Source: Thiomicrorhabdus sediminis
GTDB taxonomy: Bacteria > Pseudomonadota > Gammaproteobacteria > Thiomicrospirales > Thiomicrospiraceae
NCBI RefSeq assembly: GCF_005885815.1
Contig: NZ_CP040602.1
Span: 1-45,629 of the forward strand
DNA: 45,629 bases
Reading direction: 5' to 3'
Shown here: positions 29,523 through 38,428 of the stretch, piece by piece
Layout of the letters: each line of letters opens with the position of its first letter
How positions within the stretch are numbered: position 1 is the stretch's first letter
Translations under genes and position numbers: made by a program
The notes under the pieces: generated by a model
The model's input: the letters and a program-made list of their open reading frames with translations, nothing else
What the model was told of the DNA's origin: nothing
The model's database searches: none

Positions 29523-31712
29523 CTATACCTTAATAGGCAGTTCCCGATAGGTTTTGCCGGTTAACTGGCTTACGGCCGCCGCCAATGCCGGTGCAATCGG
29601 CGGTACGCCCGGTTCACCATAACCGCCTGGTGCATTATGGCTATCGACAATCTCAACAATGATATCCGGTGTTTCCTGCATGGTTAACATCGGATAGTTA
29701 TCGAAATTGGTTTCAACCACGGCACCTCCCTCTAAATGTACCTTGCCTTTTAACGCTGCGGTCAAACCGTAAATCACCGCAGAGCTGATTTGACGCTTGA
29801 CGATTTCCGGATTGACGACCAAACCACAATCAATCACGCAGTAAACTTTATCGACCTTGATTTGGTTATTGACCAGTCGGGCTTCAACCACCTGCCCGGC
29901 GAAACTGCCGAAACTCTCGACCAGAGCAACGCCTTTTCCCACACCTTCTGGTGCTTTAACTCTCCAATTGGATAAGCGCTCCAAATGGTTAAGCACACCG
30001 GCAGTCCGAGAATCGGGTTTTAATAAAGCGCGTCGGTAATCGAAGGGGTCTTGCTTGGCTTTTAGCGCCAATTCATTGAGCATGCCTTCCATGAAAAACC
30101 CGCTATAGGAGTGGCCTACCGAACGCCAAAAACCGACAGGGATTTTCATATCCTCGCGCACAACCGATAAACCCAGGTTACCAATTTGGTATTCCTGGTC
30201 CGCCAAGCCTTCCGACATAGAGTTATCGATCATTGTCGATGATCCATTGGTAAAACTGGCCATAGGCGAATCGGAAACCACTTTTACCTGCCACTCCAAT
30301 GGCATACCTTTTTTATCGGTTTTAATATCAAAACCGCATACCGCCGCTGGGCGATAGAAGTCATGTTGGATATCTTCTTCACGTGACCAGATAACCTTAA
30401 CCGGACGTTCCATCTCCATTGAGAGGTGAACGGCTTGAGCGACATAATCGACAAAGGCTCTACGACCGAAACCGCCGCCTAAATAGGTGGTATGCACTAC
30501 CACTTGATCAGGCTGTAACAGACTGATATCGGCGGCAATCTTAGCGGTCATCGCCTGGTTTTGCGTTGGCGCCCATACTTCACATCTGGAGTCGGTGACA
30601 TGAGCGGTGGCATTCATTGGTTCCATAGTCGTATGCGCCAGATAAGGCGCTTGATAGACTGCTTGGTGTTGCTCGGCAAAAACCGAGACCGATTGGGATT
30701 TTTTCACCTCGACACCGGTTTTTTTCAACCCTTTCTGTAAGCGCTGCTCAATCGACTGTGTATTTAAACCCGATGTATTGCCACCCTTGAAAACCGGCTT
30801 GAGCTTATCCAGGCCTTTTTTAGCCTGCCAATAACTATCAGCGACCACGGCAATGCCGTTATTCAGCTCGACTACAGCCTTAACACCTTTGACAGACTTG
30901 GCTGCGGCTTCATCGTAACTGTCGATTTCACCGCCAAAAACCGGTGATTGTGCCACTGTGGCAATCAACATATCATCCAGCACGACATCCATACCAAACA
31001 CCGCTGAACCATCGGTTTTAGCGGCGGTATCAACTCGAGGCATAGGTTTGCCGATATATCGATATTCACTAGCGTCCTTTAGCATTGGTTTAACAGGAGG
31101 CACCAGCTTGCTGGCGATATCAATGAGTTGCTCAAAAGCCACTTCCTGACCTGAAGCGGAATGAATGACCTTACCTGCCATAGTTTTACAGCCAGATGCA
31201 TCAACTTTTAATTGCTGGGCTGCTGCCATAACCAGCATTTCTCGCAAGGTCGCACCAACGACTCGCATCGGTTGCCACCAAGCTCTAACGGCGGTACTAC
31301 CACCGGTCAACTGCATACCGAATGCCGGGTTATTGTATATGGAACTATTCAATGCAGATTGAACCGAAATATTGTCATAGTCGGCACCCAATTCGTCGGC
31401 AAGTATCATGGCTATTGCAGTCTGCGATCCCTGTCCCATTTCTGAGACCGGAATCACCAGATTCAAACCGCCTTGATGATCAAGTTGCAACCAAGCTTTG
31501 ACGGGATATGACTTTTGAGCTACGGATTCCGTTTTCGCATAGGCTTTTTGTGCTGAAGGCAAACTGAAACCTAACACCAGCCCACCTAACCCCAATAAAC
31601 CGGCTTTGAAAAGATCACGTCTGGCCATATTTTGCGGTTCTAATACTTCAACCTGAAGTGCATTTGCTGACGACAGTGATGAATTCATGCTTTTTTTCAT
31701 TAAGTCCTGCAT
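29523..31712 (-). CDS. Isoquinoline 1-oxidoreductase-like molybdopterin subunit (IorB type), Tat-exported
   Basis: This is the large subunit of a periplasmic molybdenum hydroxylase of the xanthine dehydrogenase family. The 729-residue protein carries a twin-arginine signal (R31-R32 in ARRDLFKAGLLGLGGLVLG). Two molybdopterin-binding halves follow, with GSQTAIAMILADELGADYD, TTYLGGGFGRRAFVDYVAQA, and the C-terminal GEPGVPPIAPALAAAV bearing the catalytic Glu. It is one base after iorA (TAAGATG). Known relatives oxidise N-heterocycles, aldehydes or similar compounds and pass electrons to cytochrome c or a quinone. The substrate cannot be read from the sequence. No FAD subunit or cofactor-insertion gene is adjacent. 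Confidence 0.9.
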   Translation of the reverse strand: MQDLMKKSMNSSLSSANALQVEVLEPQNMARRDLFKAGLLGLGGLVLGFSLPSAQKAYAKTESVAQKSYPVKAWLQLDHQGGLNLVIPVSEMGQGSQTAIAMILADELGADYDNISVQSALNSSIYNNPAFGMQLTGGSTAVRAWWQPMRVVGATLREMLVMAAAQQLKVDASGCKTMAGKVIHSASGQEVAFEQLIDIASKLVPPVKPMLKDASEYRYIGKPMPRVDTAAKTDGSAVFGMDVVLDDMLIATVAQSPVFGGEIDSYDEAAAKSVKGVKAVVELNNGIAVVADSYWQAKKGLDKLKPVFKGGNTSGLNTQSIEQRLQKGLKKTGVEVKKSQSVSVFAEQHQAVYQAPYLAHTTMEPMNATAHVTDSRCEVWAPTQNQAMTAKIAADISLLQPDQVVVHTTYLGGGFGRRAFVDYVAQAVHLSMEMERPVKVIWSREEDIQHDFYRPAAVCGFDIKTDKKGMPLEWQVKVVSDSPMASFTNGSSTMIDNSMSEGLADQEYQIGNLGLSVVREDMKIPVGFWRSVGHSYSGFFMEGMLNELALKAKQDPFDYRRALLKPDSRTAGVLNHLERLSNWRVKAPEGVGKGVALVESFGSFAGQVVEARLVNNQIKVDKVYCVIDCGLVVNPEIVKRQISSAVIYGLTAALKGKVHLEGGAVVETNFDNYPMLTMQETPDIIVEIVDSHNAPGGYGEPGVPPIAPALAAAVSQLTGKTYRELPIKV

Positions 31713-31713
31713 C

Positions 31714-32172
31714 TTATGCCCCCTTGCTCTTTAGCTCTGTCGACAAATCAACCGCTTTTTTGATTTCCGGATAACTTCCGCAACGACATAGGTTATTCAT
31801 GGCTTTTTTGACTTCGGCATCGCTTGGGTTGGCATTTTGATCCAATAACGCCACCGCAGATAAGATTTGTCCGGACTGACAGTAACCACATTGCGGCACA
31901 TCGAGCTGATTCCATGCCTGAGCGACAGGGTGATCGCTGTCAATGCCTTCAATGGTGGTGATTTTTTGATTTTTGAGATTCGATACCGGATAAGAACAGC
32001 TGCGCACGGTTTTACCGTCTAATAAAACCGTACAGGCACCGCATAAGCCGTTCCCGCAGCTGAATTTTGTTCCATTGAGTTTGAGGTGATCTCGAATAAC
32101 CCAGAGTAAAGGCGTATCCGCATCAACATCTAGATTGTATTGCTGGTCATTGACATTAAGTGACAGCTTCAT
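31714..32172 (-). CDS. Isoquinoline 1-oxidoreductase-like 2Fe-2S subunit (IorA type)
   Basis: This is the small electron-transfer subunit for the adjacent molybdenum subunit. Eight cluster-binding cysteines are in place. The plant-ferredoxin-type set is CGNGLCGACTVLLDG plus the Cys of VRSC; the second set is CGYCQSG and CRCGSY. I choose the ATG at 32172 (152 residues, MKLSLNV) because GGAGA lies seven bases upstream; a TTG at 32178 is too close to that site. It has no signal peptide and should be exported as a partner of the Tat-tagged large subunit. Confidence 0.93.
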   Translation of the reverse strand: MKLSLNVNDQQYNLDVDADTPLLWVIRDHLKLNGTKFSCGNGLCGACTVLLDGKTVRSCSYPVSNLKNQKITTIEGIDSDHPVAQAWNQLDVPQCGYCQSGQILSAVALLDQNANPSDAEVKKAMNNLCRCGSYPEIKKAVDLSTELKSKGA

Positions 32173-32248
32173 AACCAAGTCTCCTTTTTTCCTCTAATTG
32201 ATAAGAGGGATGGGATTATCGATAAGACACTGCTGTCATCATAAAATT

Positions 32249-32281
32249 ACGTAGACTCAGACAACATATCTATTTCTACGT
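32249..32281. promoter_or_regulatory. Inverted repeat with an 11-bp motif upstream of iorA, candidate AraC-type operator
   Basis: ACGTAGA (32249-32255) and TCTACGT (32275-32281) form a perfect 7-bp inverted repeat, 77 bp or more upstream of the iorA start. The minus strand at 32269-32279 reads GTAGAAATAGA, identical to 33245-33255 on the plus strand in front of the regulator gene. Confidence 0.5.
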
Positions 32282-32318
32282 TTTTTTTGCACAAAACTCC
32301 AAAAATAAATTGGCTTAG

Positions 32319-33218
32319 TTAGGCCTGTGCCATTTTCATGGCATCGGCTTTGGGGGATAGACCATACATTCTGGAATATTCTCGACTGAACTGGGAAGGA
32401 CTTTCATAGCCGACTTTATAAGCGGTTTCGGTAACACTAAAACTCTGAAATTGAATCATATTTCTGGCCTCTTGCAGACGTAGGGTCTTTTGGAATTGCA
32501 AAGGACTCATGGTAGTGATTTTTTTGAAACTGGCGTATAGGGAAGACTCACTTAAACCGACATTTTCAGCGAGCTGTTTAATATTCAAATTCTGCGAAAA
32601 CCGGTTTTTGATCAAGCTGATTGCCTCCAACACCTTTTGTGCGGAATGGCCTTCTTTCAGGTACTGGCGGATAAAACAGCCACTTTCACCCTGCAATAAG
32701 TAATAGAGAATCTCTTTCATATACAAAGGCGCCAAAACCTTAATTTGCTCCGGCGATTCGAGGGTATTAAACAGCCTGACAATAGGCTCTAACAGATGGT
32801 TTTCCAATTTGCCGAAATAAAGACCGTTATCACTACTTTGACTGACCGCCTCTCTGGGTTCCATCTCTTTAATGACATCAAAAATCTGTTCGATCGAGAA
32901 ATTTAAGGTAAAGCCGATATAAGGCTGCTCTTTACTCGCATTGGCGATTCTGACTTTAGCCGGCGTATGCATGGAAGCCAAAAGAAATTGATTGGCGTCA
33001 TAACGAATCAGATTATTACCGATACCAACCTCTTTTTCTCCCTGCAAAATAATACACAGTGATGGCTCATAAAGTATGGAAAGCATCTCTGTAGGCTTGT
33101 CGTTAATATAGAAACTAAGCGGTTTGAAGGCGTCGAGAATCTGCGCCGAACCCTTCTCAATCATGAGAAGGTGCTTCAACAGGATTTCCCGATTATGATT
33201 GATCTGATCTGCCTGCAT
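32319..33218 (-). CDS. AraC-family transcriptional regulator
   Basis: A 299-residue regulator with an N-terminal cupin-like ligand domain of the AraC_N type (about 20-180; LCIILQGEKEVGIG is typical). The C-terminal AraC DNA-binding domain (about 195-295) has two helix-turn-helix motifs, LAENVGLSESSLYASFKKIT and AYKVGYESPSQFSREYSRMYG. It lies upstream of iorAB on the same strand with a 140-bp gap, and both upstream regions share an 11-bp motif, so it probably controls the oxidoreductase and perhaps itself. The inducer is unknown. Confidence 0.92.
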   Translation of the reverse strand: MQADQINHNREILLKHLLMIEKGSAQILDAFKPLSFYINDKPTEMLSILYEPSLCIILQGEKEVGIGNNLIRYDANQFLLASMHTPAKVRIANASKEQPYIGFTLNFSIEQIFDVIKEMEPREAVSQSSDNGLYFGKLENHLLEPIVRLFNTLESPEQIKVLAPLYMKEILYYLLQGESGCFIRQYLKEGHSAQKVLEAISLIKNRFSQNLNIKQLAENVGLSESSLYASFKKITTMSPLQFQKTLRLQEARNMIQFQSFSVTETAYKVGYESPSQFSREYSRMYGLSPKADAMKMAQA

Positions 33219-33235
33219 CTCACCCCCGCAACCAC

Positions 33236-33255
33236 TGTAGATTTGTAGAAATAGA
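33236..33255. promoter_or_regulatory. Repeated TGTAGA motifs upstream of the AraC-type gene
   Basis: TGTAGA at 33236-33241 and again at 33244-33249 (8-bp period) is followed by AATAGA at 33250-33255. The 11-mer GTAGAAATAGA at 33245-33255 recurs, inverted, in front of iorA. This is consistent with a binding site for the regulator itself. Confidence 0.45.
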
Positions 33256-33356
33256 CAATTATTGATAATAAAAGGTTAGCGAAATTACGATTATTTTCAA
33301 TAATTAATCTCAATGGCAAGATGCACTTTTTTAATTACTGATGATTTAGGCAAGTT

Positions 33357-34055
33357 TTAATTGAAACGACGAATATTGCCTTTGGTTTTCGGTTTCTTTT
33401 TAGGTGCGGGTTTTTTGGCTTTACCGCTGTCTTCTGTTTTTTCCTTGACCGGGCGCTCATATTCCATCCAAGTGTCGAGTTGTTGCCAGACTTGATCCAA
33501 ACCGTCTTTTTTCAATGATGAAAACAATTGTGCGCTGGCGTGCGGATACTCTGCTTTGAGCATTTTTTTCAATTGCATCAACTGCGCCTTGGCAGGGCCT
33601 TTCTTCAATTTATCAGCCTTGGTCAATAACACATGCACCGGCAGACCGATCTCTGCCGTCCAATCGAGCATCTGCAGATCGATTTCGGTTGGTGGAATAC
33701 GGCAGTCCATTAATAGAATCAGCCCTTTTAGCTGTTCGCGTTTCTCGACATACTCACTTAAACCGGCTTCCCAGGCACGCTTGGTGTTGATATTGACCTT
33801 GGCAAAACCATAACCCGGTAAATCCACCAGAGCACGAGTTTCGTCTACCGGAAAGAAGTTGATTAGCTGAGTGCGCCCCGGCGTTTTCGAGGTACGCGCC
33901 AGACTCTTTTGTGAAGTGATGACATTCAAGGCACTGGATTTACCGGCATTGGAACGCCCGGCAAAAGCCACTTCATAGACGATCTCTTCAGGACAAAGAT
34001 CCAGTGTCGGCACACTTTTTAGGTATTCGGCTTTTTGATAGAGCGGATGCTGCAT
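33357..34055 (-). CDS. engB: Ribosome biogenesis GTPase EngB (YihA/YsxC)
   Basis: EngB is an essential GTPase in 50S ribosomal subunit assembly. G1 is AFAGRSNAGKSSALN, the G2 Thr lies in TPGRTQLINFF, G3 is LVDLPGYGFAKV and G4 is LLTKADKL. A basic C-terminal tail of about 30 residues (KKPAPKKKPKTK) extends beyond the core. I take the ATG at 34055 (232 residues, MQHPLYQKA) with GGAAAA upstream; a TTG at 34067 would add four residues. It is divergent from the resB operon. Confidence 0.95.
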   Translation of the reverse strand: MQHPLYQKAEYLKSVPTLDLCPEEIVYEVAFAGRSNAGKSSALNVITSQKSLARTSKTPGRTQLINFFPVDETRALVDLPGYGFAKVNINTKRAWEAGLSEYVEKREQLKGLILLMDCRIPPTEIDLQMLDWTAEIGLPVHVLLTKADKLKKGPAKAQLMQLKKMLKAEYPHASAQLFSSLKKDGLDQVWQQLDTWMEYERPVKEKTEDSGKAKKPAPKKKPKTKGNIRRFN

Positions 34056-34232
34056 GAAGTTTTCCAATGATTTTATTGGTTAAGGTTTTGATTTACGCAA
34101 AAATTACCAGAAAAACGGCTCAATCTGCGCACTAGCAAGGTATTTTAATACTTTATCAATGATTTACATAGGTATATACTCTATCCTATTTTTTAATTCG
34201 TCAGCCTGGTCATTTTTGTGCTGAAAAAAACC

Positions 34233-34263
34233 GATAAAACCCTTTGTTTATAAGGTTTTTATC
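34233..34263. repeat. 12-bp inverted repeat upstream of resB
   Basis: Arms 34233-34244 and 34252-34263 (GATAAAACCCTT and AAGGTTTTTATC) pair over 12 positions with one mismatch and a 7-base loop, 47 bp before the resB start. It could be an operator, or a leader hairpin if transcription starts upstream. The remaining part of the 255-bp engB-resB gap is AT-rich without clear features. Confidence 0.5.
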
Positions 34264-34310
34264 AATACAAAAAAACCAAATAAAAAAGCGATTTAATACA
34301 TTTTTGCCCT

Positions 34311-36413
34311 ATGGCAGAACCATTGACCAGCAATAGATTTAACACGGCCGTTATGACAAATAAAACAACACAACCCAGCAATATTTCCACAAAATCGATT
34401 CTCAGTGGCCGCGTATGGCTAAACTTCTTAGGTTCTATGAACCTGGCGGTGACCCTATTGGTTATGCTGTCGATCGCGTCGGTTATTGGTACCGTTCTTA
34501 AACAGAACGAAACCCTGCAAGATTATGTACTGAAATTTGGCCCTTTCTGGTCTCAGGTATTCAATGATTTAGGCCTTTATCATGTCTATGGAGCCGCTTG
34601 GTTTGTTTTGGTTCTGGTCTTCCTGCTGGTTTCAACCAGTGTTTGTGTAACCCGCCACACCCCTACTTTCACCAAAGACATGAAACAGTACAGTGAAAAA
34701 CTGTCACAACGCGCCTTGGTTCACCAGCCTCACCATGCTGAGTTCACTACTCAAATCTCGCTTGAACAGCAGCAAGGCTATGCTCAGGCTTTATTGCAGC
34801 ACAATGGCTATAAAACCAAAATCAAACAGCGCGATGATGGCTCAGTTATGGTTGCCGGTCTTAAGGGGCGCTGGAACCGACTGGGTTATTTTTTCACCCA
34901 TATTTCGATTATCGTTATCTGTGTCGGCGCCTTGCTTGATAGTGACCTATTGCTGAAATACCGTGAATTGACCGGTTCTTTAAAAGCCGAAACGCGTTCG
35001 GTTCCATTGGATGAAATCTATAAAGAAGCCTGGTTAAGTGAAGATAACCTATCTTTCCGCGGCACTATAAATGTTCCGGAAGGTGATACCACCGATATGC
35101 TGTTTTTGCCTTATCGCAACGGTTTCTTAGCGCAAAAATTGCCTTTTACGGTAAAAAATGAAAACTTCCGTATCGAATATTACGATACCGGTATGCCGAA
35201 ATCGTTTGAGAGTGATCTGGTATTGACCGCTCCAGATTTGGACGAACCGATTCGCCAGACCATTGAAGTCAATAAACCGCTGTATTATAAAAACTATGCG
35301 ATTTATCAGTCTTCTTTCGGTGACGGTGGAACCAAATTGAATTTAATCGTTCACCCATTGATGGCACCGGTTGAAAATAACTTGAAGCTCGATACCACCA
35401 TTAATAGTGTCGAACCCTTAAAGACCCCGGTCGGTACTTTCAGAGTCGAACTTAACGACTTTAAGATGCATAACATTGTGCCATCTTCGGAAGAGCGCCT
35501 GAAAGAGACCGGTCATAAGATGCAGAATAATGGTCCGACCATTATCTTTAAGGTACGTAATGACCAAGGTAAGGCTTGGGAATATGAAAACTACATGATT
35601 CCAAATAAGCAGGACGGCCGTTGGTTCTTTATGAGTGGTGTGCGTACCAGCAATGTCGAACCTTTCAGATATATGTTTATTCCGGCCGATGCCGAGCGTA
35701 AGAACAAGCGTTTCTTCAAATTCTTGCAGATGATCAATAATCCGCAAAATACTTATGATTTGCTGACCACTCTTTACCCTCGCGATCAAAACCTCAGTAT
35801 GAAAGAATATGAGACCCAATCGCGTCTATTACAACAGTTGGTTGTGTTATTCCGTAATAAAGGTTTTTCCGGCATCACTCAATTTGTAAATAAGAATGTG
35901 CCTAAAGACCAACAAGAGCGTGTATCGGAATACTACTATGGTCAAACCAGTTTTATTCTGCAGACGCTGTATATGGATTTATTGGTTAAAGAAGGTCGTG
36001 TTGCCGATCACAATGCCGAGATCAACGACTTTGATAAGGTTTGGTTTGAAGACGCTCTGAATGCGATCAACGGCTTAAGTGCTTACGGGCCGCCGATGTA
36101 TTTTGAAATTGCCAATTTTGAGCATATTCAGGCCACCGGTCTACAGATCACCAAGTCTCCAGGTAAAGATGTGGTTTACTTCGGTAGTGCGATGCTGACA
36201 ATCGGTGTGTTCTTCCTGTTTTATGTTAGACAGCGCCGTACCTGGATTTTGGTTAAACCGAATGAAGACGGTAATGATGTGACTATGGCTTGTAAAGACA
36301 ATAAAGACTTGCCAGAGGCGAAAAATGAATTTGATGACTTGGTTGACCAGGTCAAAAAATATAATGAAAAACAGTTGGCCGCAGCTGATAAGCCGCAACC
36401 AACAAATGGATAA
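34311..36413 (+). CDS. resB: Cytochrome c biogenesis protein ResB (Ccs1)
   Basis: ResB works with CcsA/ResC to move haem across the membrane and attach it to apocytochromes c (system II). The 700-residue protein has the expected layout: three membrane segments in the N-terminal 200 residues (near 40-60, 100-120 and 195-215), a large periplasmic domain (about 220-640) and a final segment near 620-640 with a hydrophilic tail. Typical stretches are FLGSMNLAVTLLVMLSIASV and GRWNRLGYFFTHISIIVICV. The start at 34311 has no clear ribosome-binding site, and an ATG at 34353 is an alternative. It heads the operon with ccsA and dsbA. Confidence 0.93.
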   Translation: MAEPLTSNRFNTAVMTNKTTQPSNISTKSILSGRVWLNFLGSMNLAVTLLVMLSIASVIGTVLKQNETLQDYVLKFGPFWSQVFNDLGLYHVYGAAWFVLVLVFLLVSTSVCVTRHTPTFTKDMKQYSEKLSQRALVHQPHHAEFTTQISLEQQQGYAQALLQHNGYKTKIKQRDDGSVMVAGLKGRWNRLGYFFTHISIIVICVGALLDSDLLLKYRELTGSLKAETRSVPLDEIYKEAWLSEDNLSFRGTINVPEGDTTDMLFLPYRNGFLAQKLPFTVKNENFRIEYYDTGMPKSFESDLVLTAPDLDEPIRQTIEVNKPLYYKNYAIYQSSFGDGGTKLNLIVHPLMAPVENNLKLDTTINSVEPLKTPVGTFRVELNDFKMHNIVPSSEERLKETGHKMQNNGPTIIFKVRNDQGKAWEYENYMIPNKQDGRWFFMSGVRTSNVEPFRYMFIPADAERKNKRFFKFLQMINNPQNTYDLLTTLYPRDQNLSMKEYETQSRLLQQLVVLFRNKGFSGITQFVNKNVPKDQQERVSEYYYGQTSFILQTLYMDLLVKEGRVADHNAEINDFDKVWFEDALNAINGLSAYGPPMYFEIANFEHIQATGLQITKSPGKDVVYFGSAMLTIGVFFLFYVRQRRTWILVKPNEDGNDVTMACKDNKDLPEAKNEFDDLVDQVKKYNEKQLAAADKPQPTNG

Positions 36414-36427
36414 ATAGGGCAAAGACT

Positions 36428-37606
36428 ATGCAAACTGAAAATTACATGGATGAATTTAAAGATTCCAATAGTTCTGCAATATCAATCAAAGAGGTTGTAT
36501 GGGCACTATTGGTTATTGCCGGTGCCATCTATTCATGGATGCACTACAGCAATTTAATGGATGTTTATGAAGTCGGAATTCTAATCGGTTCAACAATCGG
36601 TTTGATTGCTTTAGGTCGTTTTTGGCCGAGTCTGCAGCCCTATTCATTATGGGTTGCCGGTTTATCCATTATCGCCTTATGGACCTACAACAGCCACGGC
36701 AATGTGATTACCGCCAATGAGCAGGCTTTCTTTTTGAAATTCCTGGTATCGAGCCAATCCGCAATTATGTGGATGAGTGCGCTATTTGTATTGGCGACTT
36801 TCTCATATTTCTTTGCCCTATTCGCCAAGTCCGACTATACCGCTAAGATTTCGACCGTTCTGGTTTGGGCCGGTGCGATATTCGGTCTGGTGGGTATGAT
36901 GGTTCGCTGGCGCGAGTCTTATATCATCAACCCTGATTACGGTCATATCCCGGTCAGTAGTCTGTATGAAGTCTTCATTCTTTTCATTGTTCTGACAGCA
37001 TTGATTTACCTGTATTACGAACAGAAGTACAAAACCCGCTCACTAGGTGGTTTTGTTATGTTGATTATCAGTTCGGCCGTAGCGTTCCTGCTTTGGTATA
37101 CATTCGATCGCGGTGCCCATGAAATCCAACCGCTGGTACCGGCGCTGAAAAGTTATTGGATGAAAATACATGTACCGGCAAACTTTGTTGGTTATGGTGC
37201 CTTCTCTATCGCGGCAATGATCGGTATCGCTTATCTATTGACAGAAAGAGCGGCTGCAAAAAACCCTGACGGTGTAATGGCAACCAAAATGCCTAAGCTG
37301 TCGGTAATGGACGATTTGATGTATAAAACCATCTCGCTTGGTTTCGCTTTCTTTACTATAGCAACGATTCTTGGCGCCATGTGGGCCGCCGAAGCCTGGG
37401 GTGGTTACTGGTCTTGGGACCCTAAAGAAACTTGGGCGTTAATCGTTTGGCTTAACTATGCGGCTTGGTTGCATATTCGCATGACCAAAGGATGGCGCGG
37501 TAAACCTATGGCATGGTGGGCGATTATCGGTCTGTTTGTCACCACTTTCGCGTTCCTTGGTGTGAACATGTTCCTTTCTGGTCTGCATTCATACGGAGAA
37601 CTGTAA
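36428..37606 (+). CDS. ccsA: Cytochrome c biogenesis protein CcsA (ResC), haem handling
   Basis: The haem-channel partner of ResB. The 392-residue protein has about eight or more membrane segments. Near its C-terminus is the haem-binding WWD-type motif, WGGYWSWDPKETWALIVWL, which defines this family, and HVPANFVGYGAFSIAA carries one of the conserved His residues. AGGGCAAAG before the ATG at 36428 is a plausible ribosome-binding site. It is 14 bp after resB and 2 bp before dsbA. Confidence 0.95.
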   Translation: MQTENYMDEFKDSNSSAISIKEVVWALLVIAGAIYSWMHYSNLMDVYEVGILIGSTIGLIALGRFWPSLQPYSLWVAGLSIIALWTYNSHGNVITANEQAFFLKFLVSSQSAIMWMSALFVLATFSYFFALFAKSDYTAKISTVLVWAGAIFGLVGMMVRWRESYIINPDYGHIPVSSLYEVFILFIVLTALIYLYYEQKYKTRSLGGFVMLIISSAVAFLLWYTFDRGAHEIQPLVPALKSYWMKIHVPANFVGYGAFSIAAMIGIAYLLTERAAAKNPDGVMATKMPKLSVMDDLMYKTISLGFAFFTIATILGAMWAAEAWGGYWSWDPKETWALIVWLNYAAWLHIRMTKGWRGKPMAWWAIIGLFVTTFAFLGVNMFLSGLHSYGEL

Positions 37607-37608
37607 GT

Positions 37609-38259
37609 ATGTTGAAAAAATTGATTACAAAAAGCTTTTTGGTTTTTGCATTGAGCTTTTTCGGGTTAAACACTGCTATGGCTGCCGGTGACCATGCCGG
37701 TCATAACCATGGGGATCTGATGGGTGGTGTTGAATTTAAAAATATTCCTGTACCACAGTCTATCGCACCGCATAAAAAACAGGTAATCGAAGTATTTGGT
37801 TACACCTGTCCGCACTGCTATAACCTGGAACCCAGCCTGCACAAATGGTTGGAGACCAAAGCCGATGATGTGCATTTCGAACGTATGCCGGTCGTGTTTA
37901 ACCACCCTAACTGGATTTTTATGGCGCGTGTTTTCTACACCGCCAAAGAGTTAGGTGTACTGGATAAATCACACAACGCCTTCTTTGACGCTTTACACCG
38001 TGATAAAAAAGAACTGTTCACACCGGAAAAAATTGCTCAGTTCTTCACCCAGTTCGGTGTTAAGGAAGAAGATTTCTTGAATATGTTCAAAGGCTTCAAG
38101 GTCGATCAACTGGTTCGCCGCGCGGCAAAACTGACGCGTGACTACGGTATTGAAGGTGTACCTTCTATTGTTGTTAACGGTAAATACCTTACCGATGTGC
38201 CTATGGCCGGTAGCCGCGATAAGATGTGGCAAATTGTTGATGATCTAAGCAACAAATAA
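37609..38259 (+). CDS. dsbA: Thiol:disulfide interchange protein DsbA
   Basis: A periplasmic thioredoxin-fold oxidase that introduces disulfides into exported proteins. The 216-residue form begins MLKKLITKSFLVF with a signal peptide ending AMA-AGD. It has the DsbA active site CPHC in FGYTCPHCYNLEP and the cis-Pro loop GIEGVPSIVVNGKY. The mature N-terminus is His-rich (GDHAGHNHGD). I choose the ATG at 37609, preceded by GGAGAA, because a longer reading from 37513 would overlap ccsA and spoil the signal peptide. Its place in the cytochrome c operon fits a role in managing the CxxCH thiols of apocytochromes. Confidence 0.94.
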   Translation: MLKKLITKSFLVFALSFFGLNTAMAAGDHAGHNHGDLMGGVEFKNIPVPQSIAPHKKQVIEVFGYTCPHCYNLEPSLHKWLETKADDVHFERMPVVFNHPNWIFMARVFYTAKELGVLDKSHNAFFDALHRDKKELFTPEKIAQFFTQFGVKEEDFLNMFKGFKVDQLVRRAAKLTRDYGIEGVPSIVVNGKYLTDVPMAGSRDKMWQIVDDLSNK

Positions 38260-38282
38260 CACTAGGTTAAAACCTGTTTGCA

Positions 38283-38317
38283 ACGGTCAATTAAAGCAAT
38301 TTAATTGGCCGTTTTTT
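38283..38317 (+). terminator. Terminator of the resB-ccsA-dsbA operon
   Basis: A 13-bp stem (38283-38295 with 38300-38312; one G-U pair in RNA) capped by a GCAA tetraloop is followed by a run of T. It lies 23 bp after the dsbA stop. Confidence 0.88.
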
Positions 38318-38383
38318 ATTTATGGCGCGCTGCAACCATTAAAGCCCAATCAGCTTTAGTTTCATTCTCGGCGTTAATTTGCC

Positions 38384-38389
38384 TATAAT
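38384..38389 (+). promoter_or_regulatory. Candidate -10 element for the acetolactate-synthase-like gene
   Basis: A perfect TATAAT lies 39 bp before the ATG at 38429, just downstream of the operon terminator. The -35 (TTCATT, 38361-38366, 17-bp spacing) is weak. Confidence 0.5.
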
Positions 38390-38428
38390 TCAAAGACCAA
38401 GAAATAATCCGTTTAAAGCGAGTCTGTT

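Noticed and set aside
37513..37608. Upstream extension of dsbA
   Set aside because: It overlaps the ccsA coding region and puts a non-signal sequence before an obvious signal peptide; the ATG at 37609 has a good ribosome-binding site.
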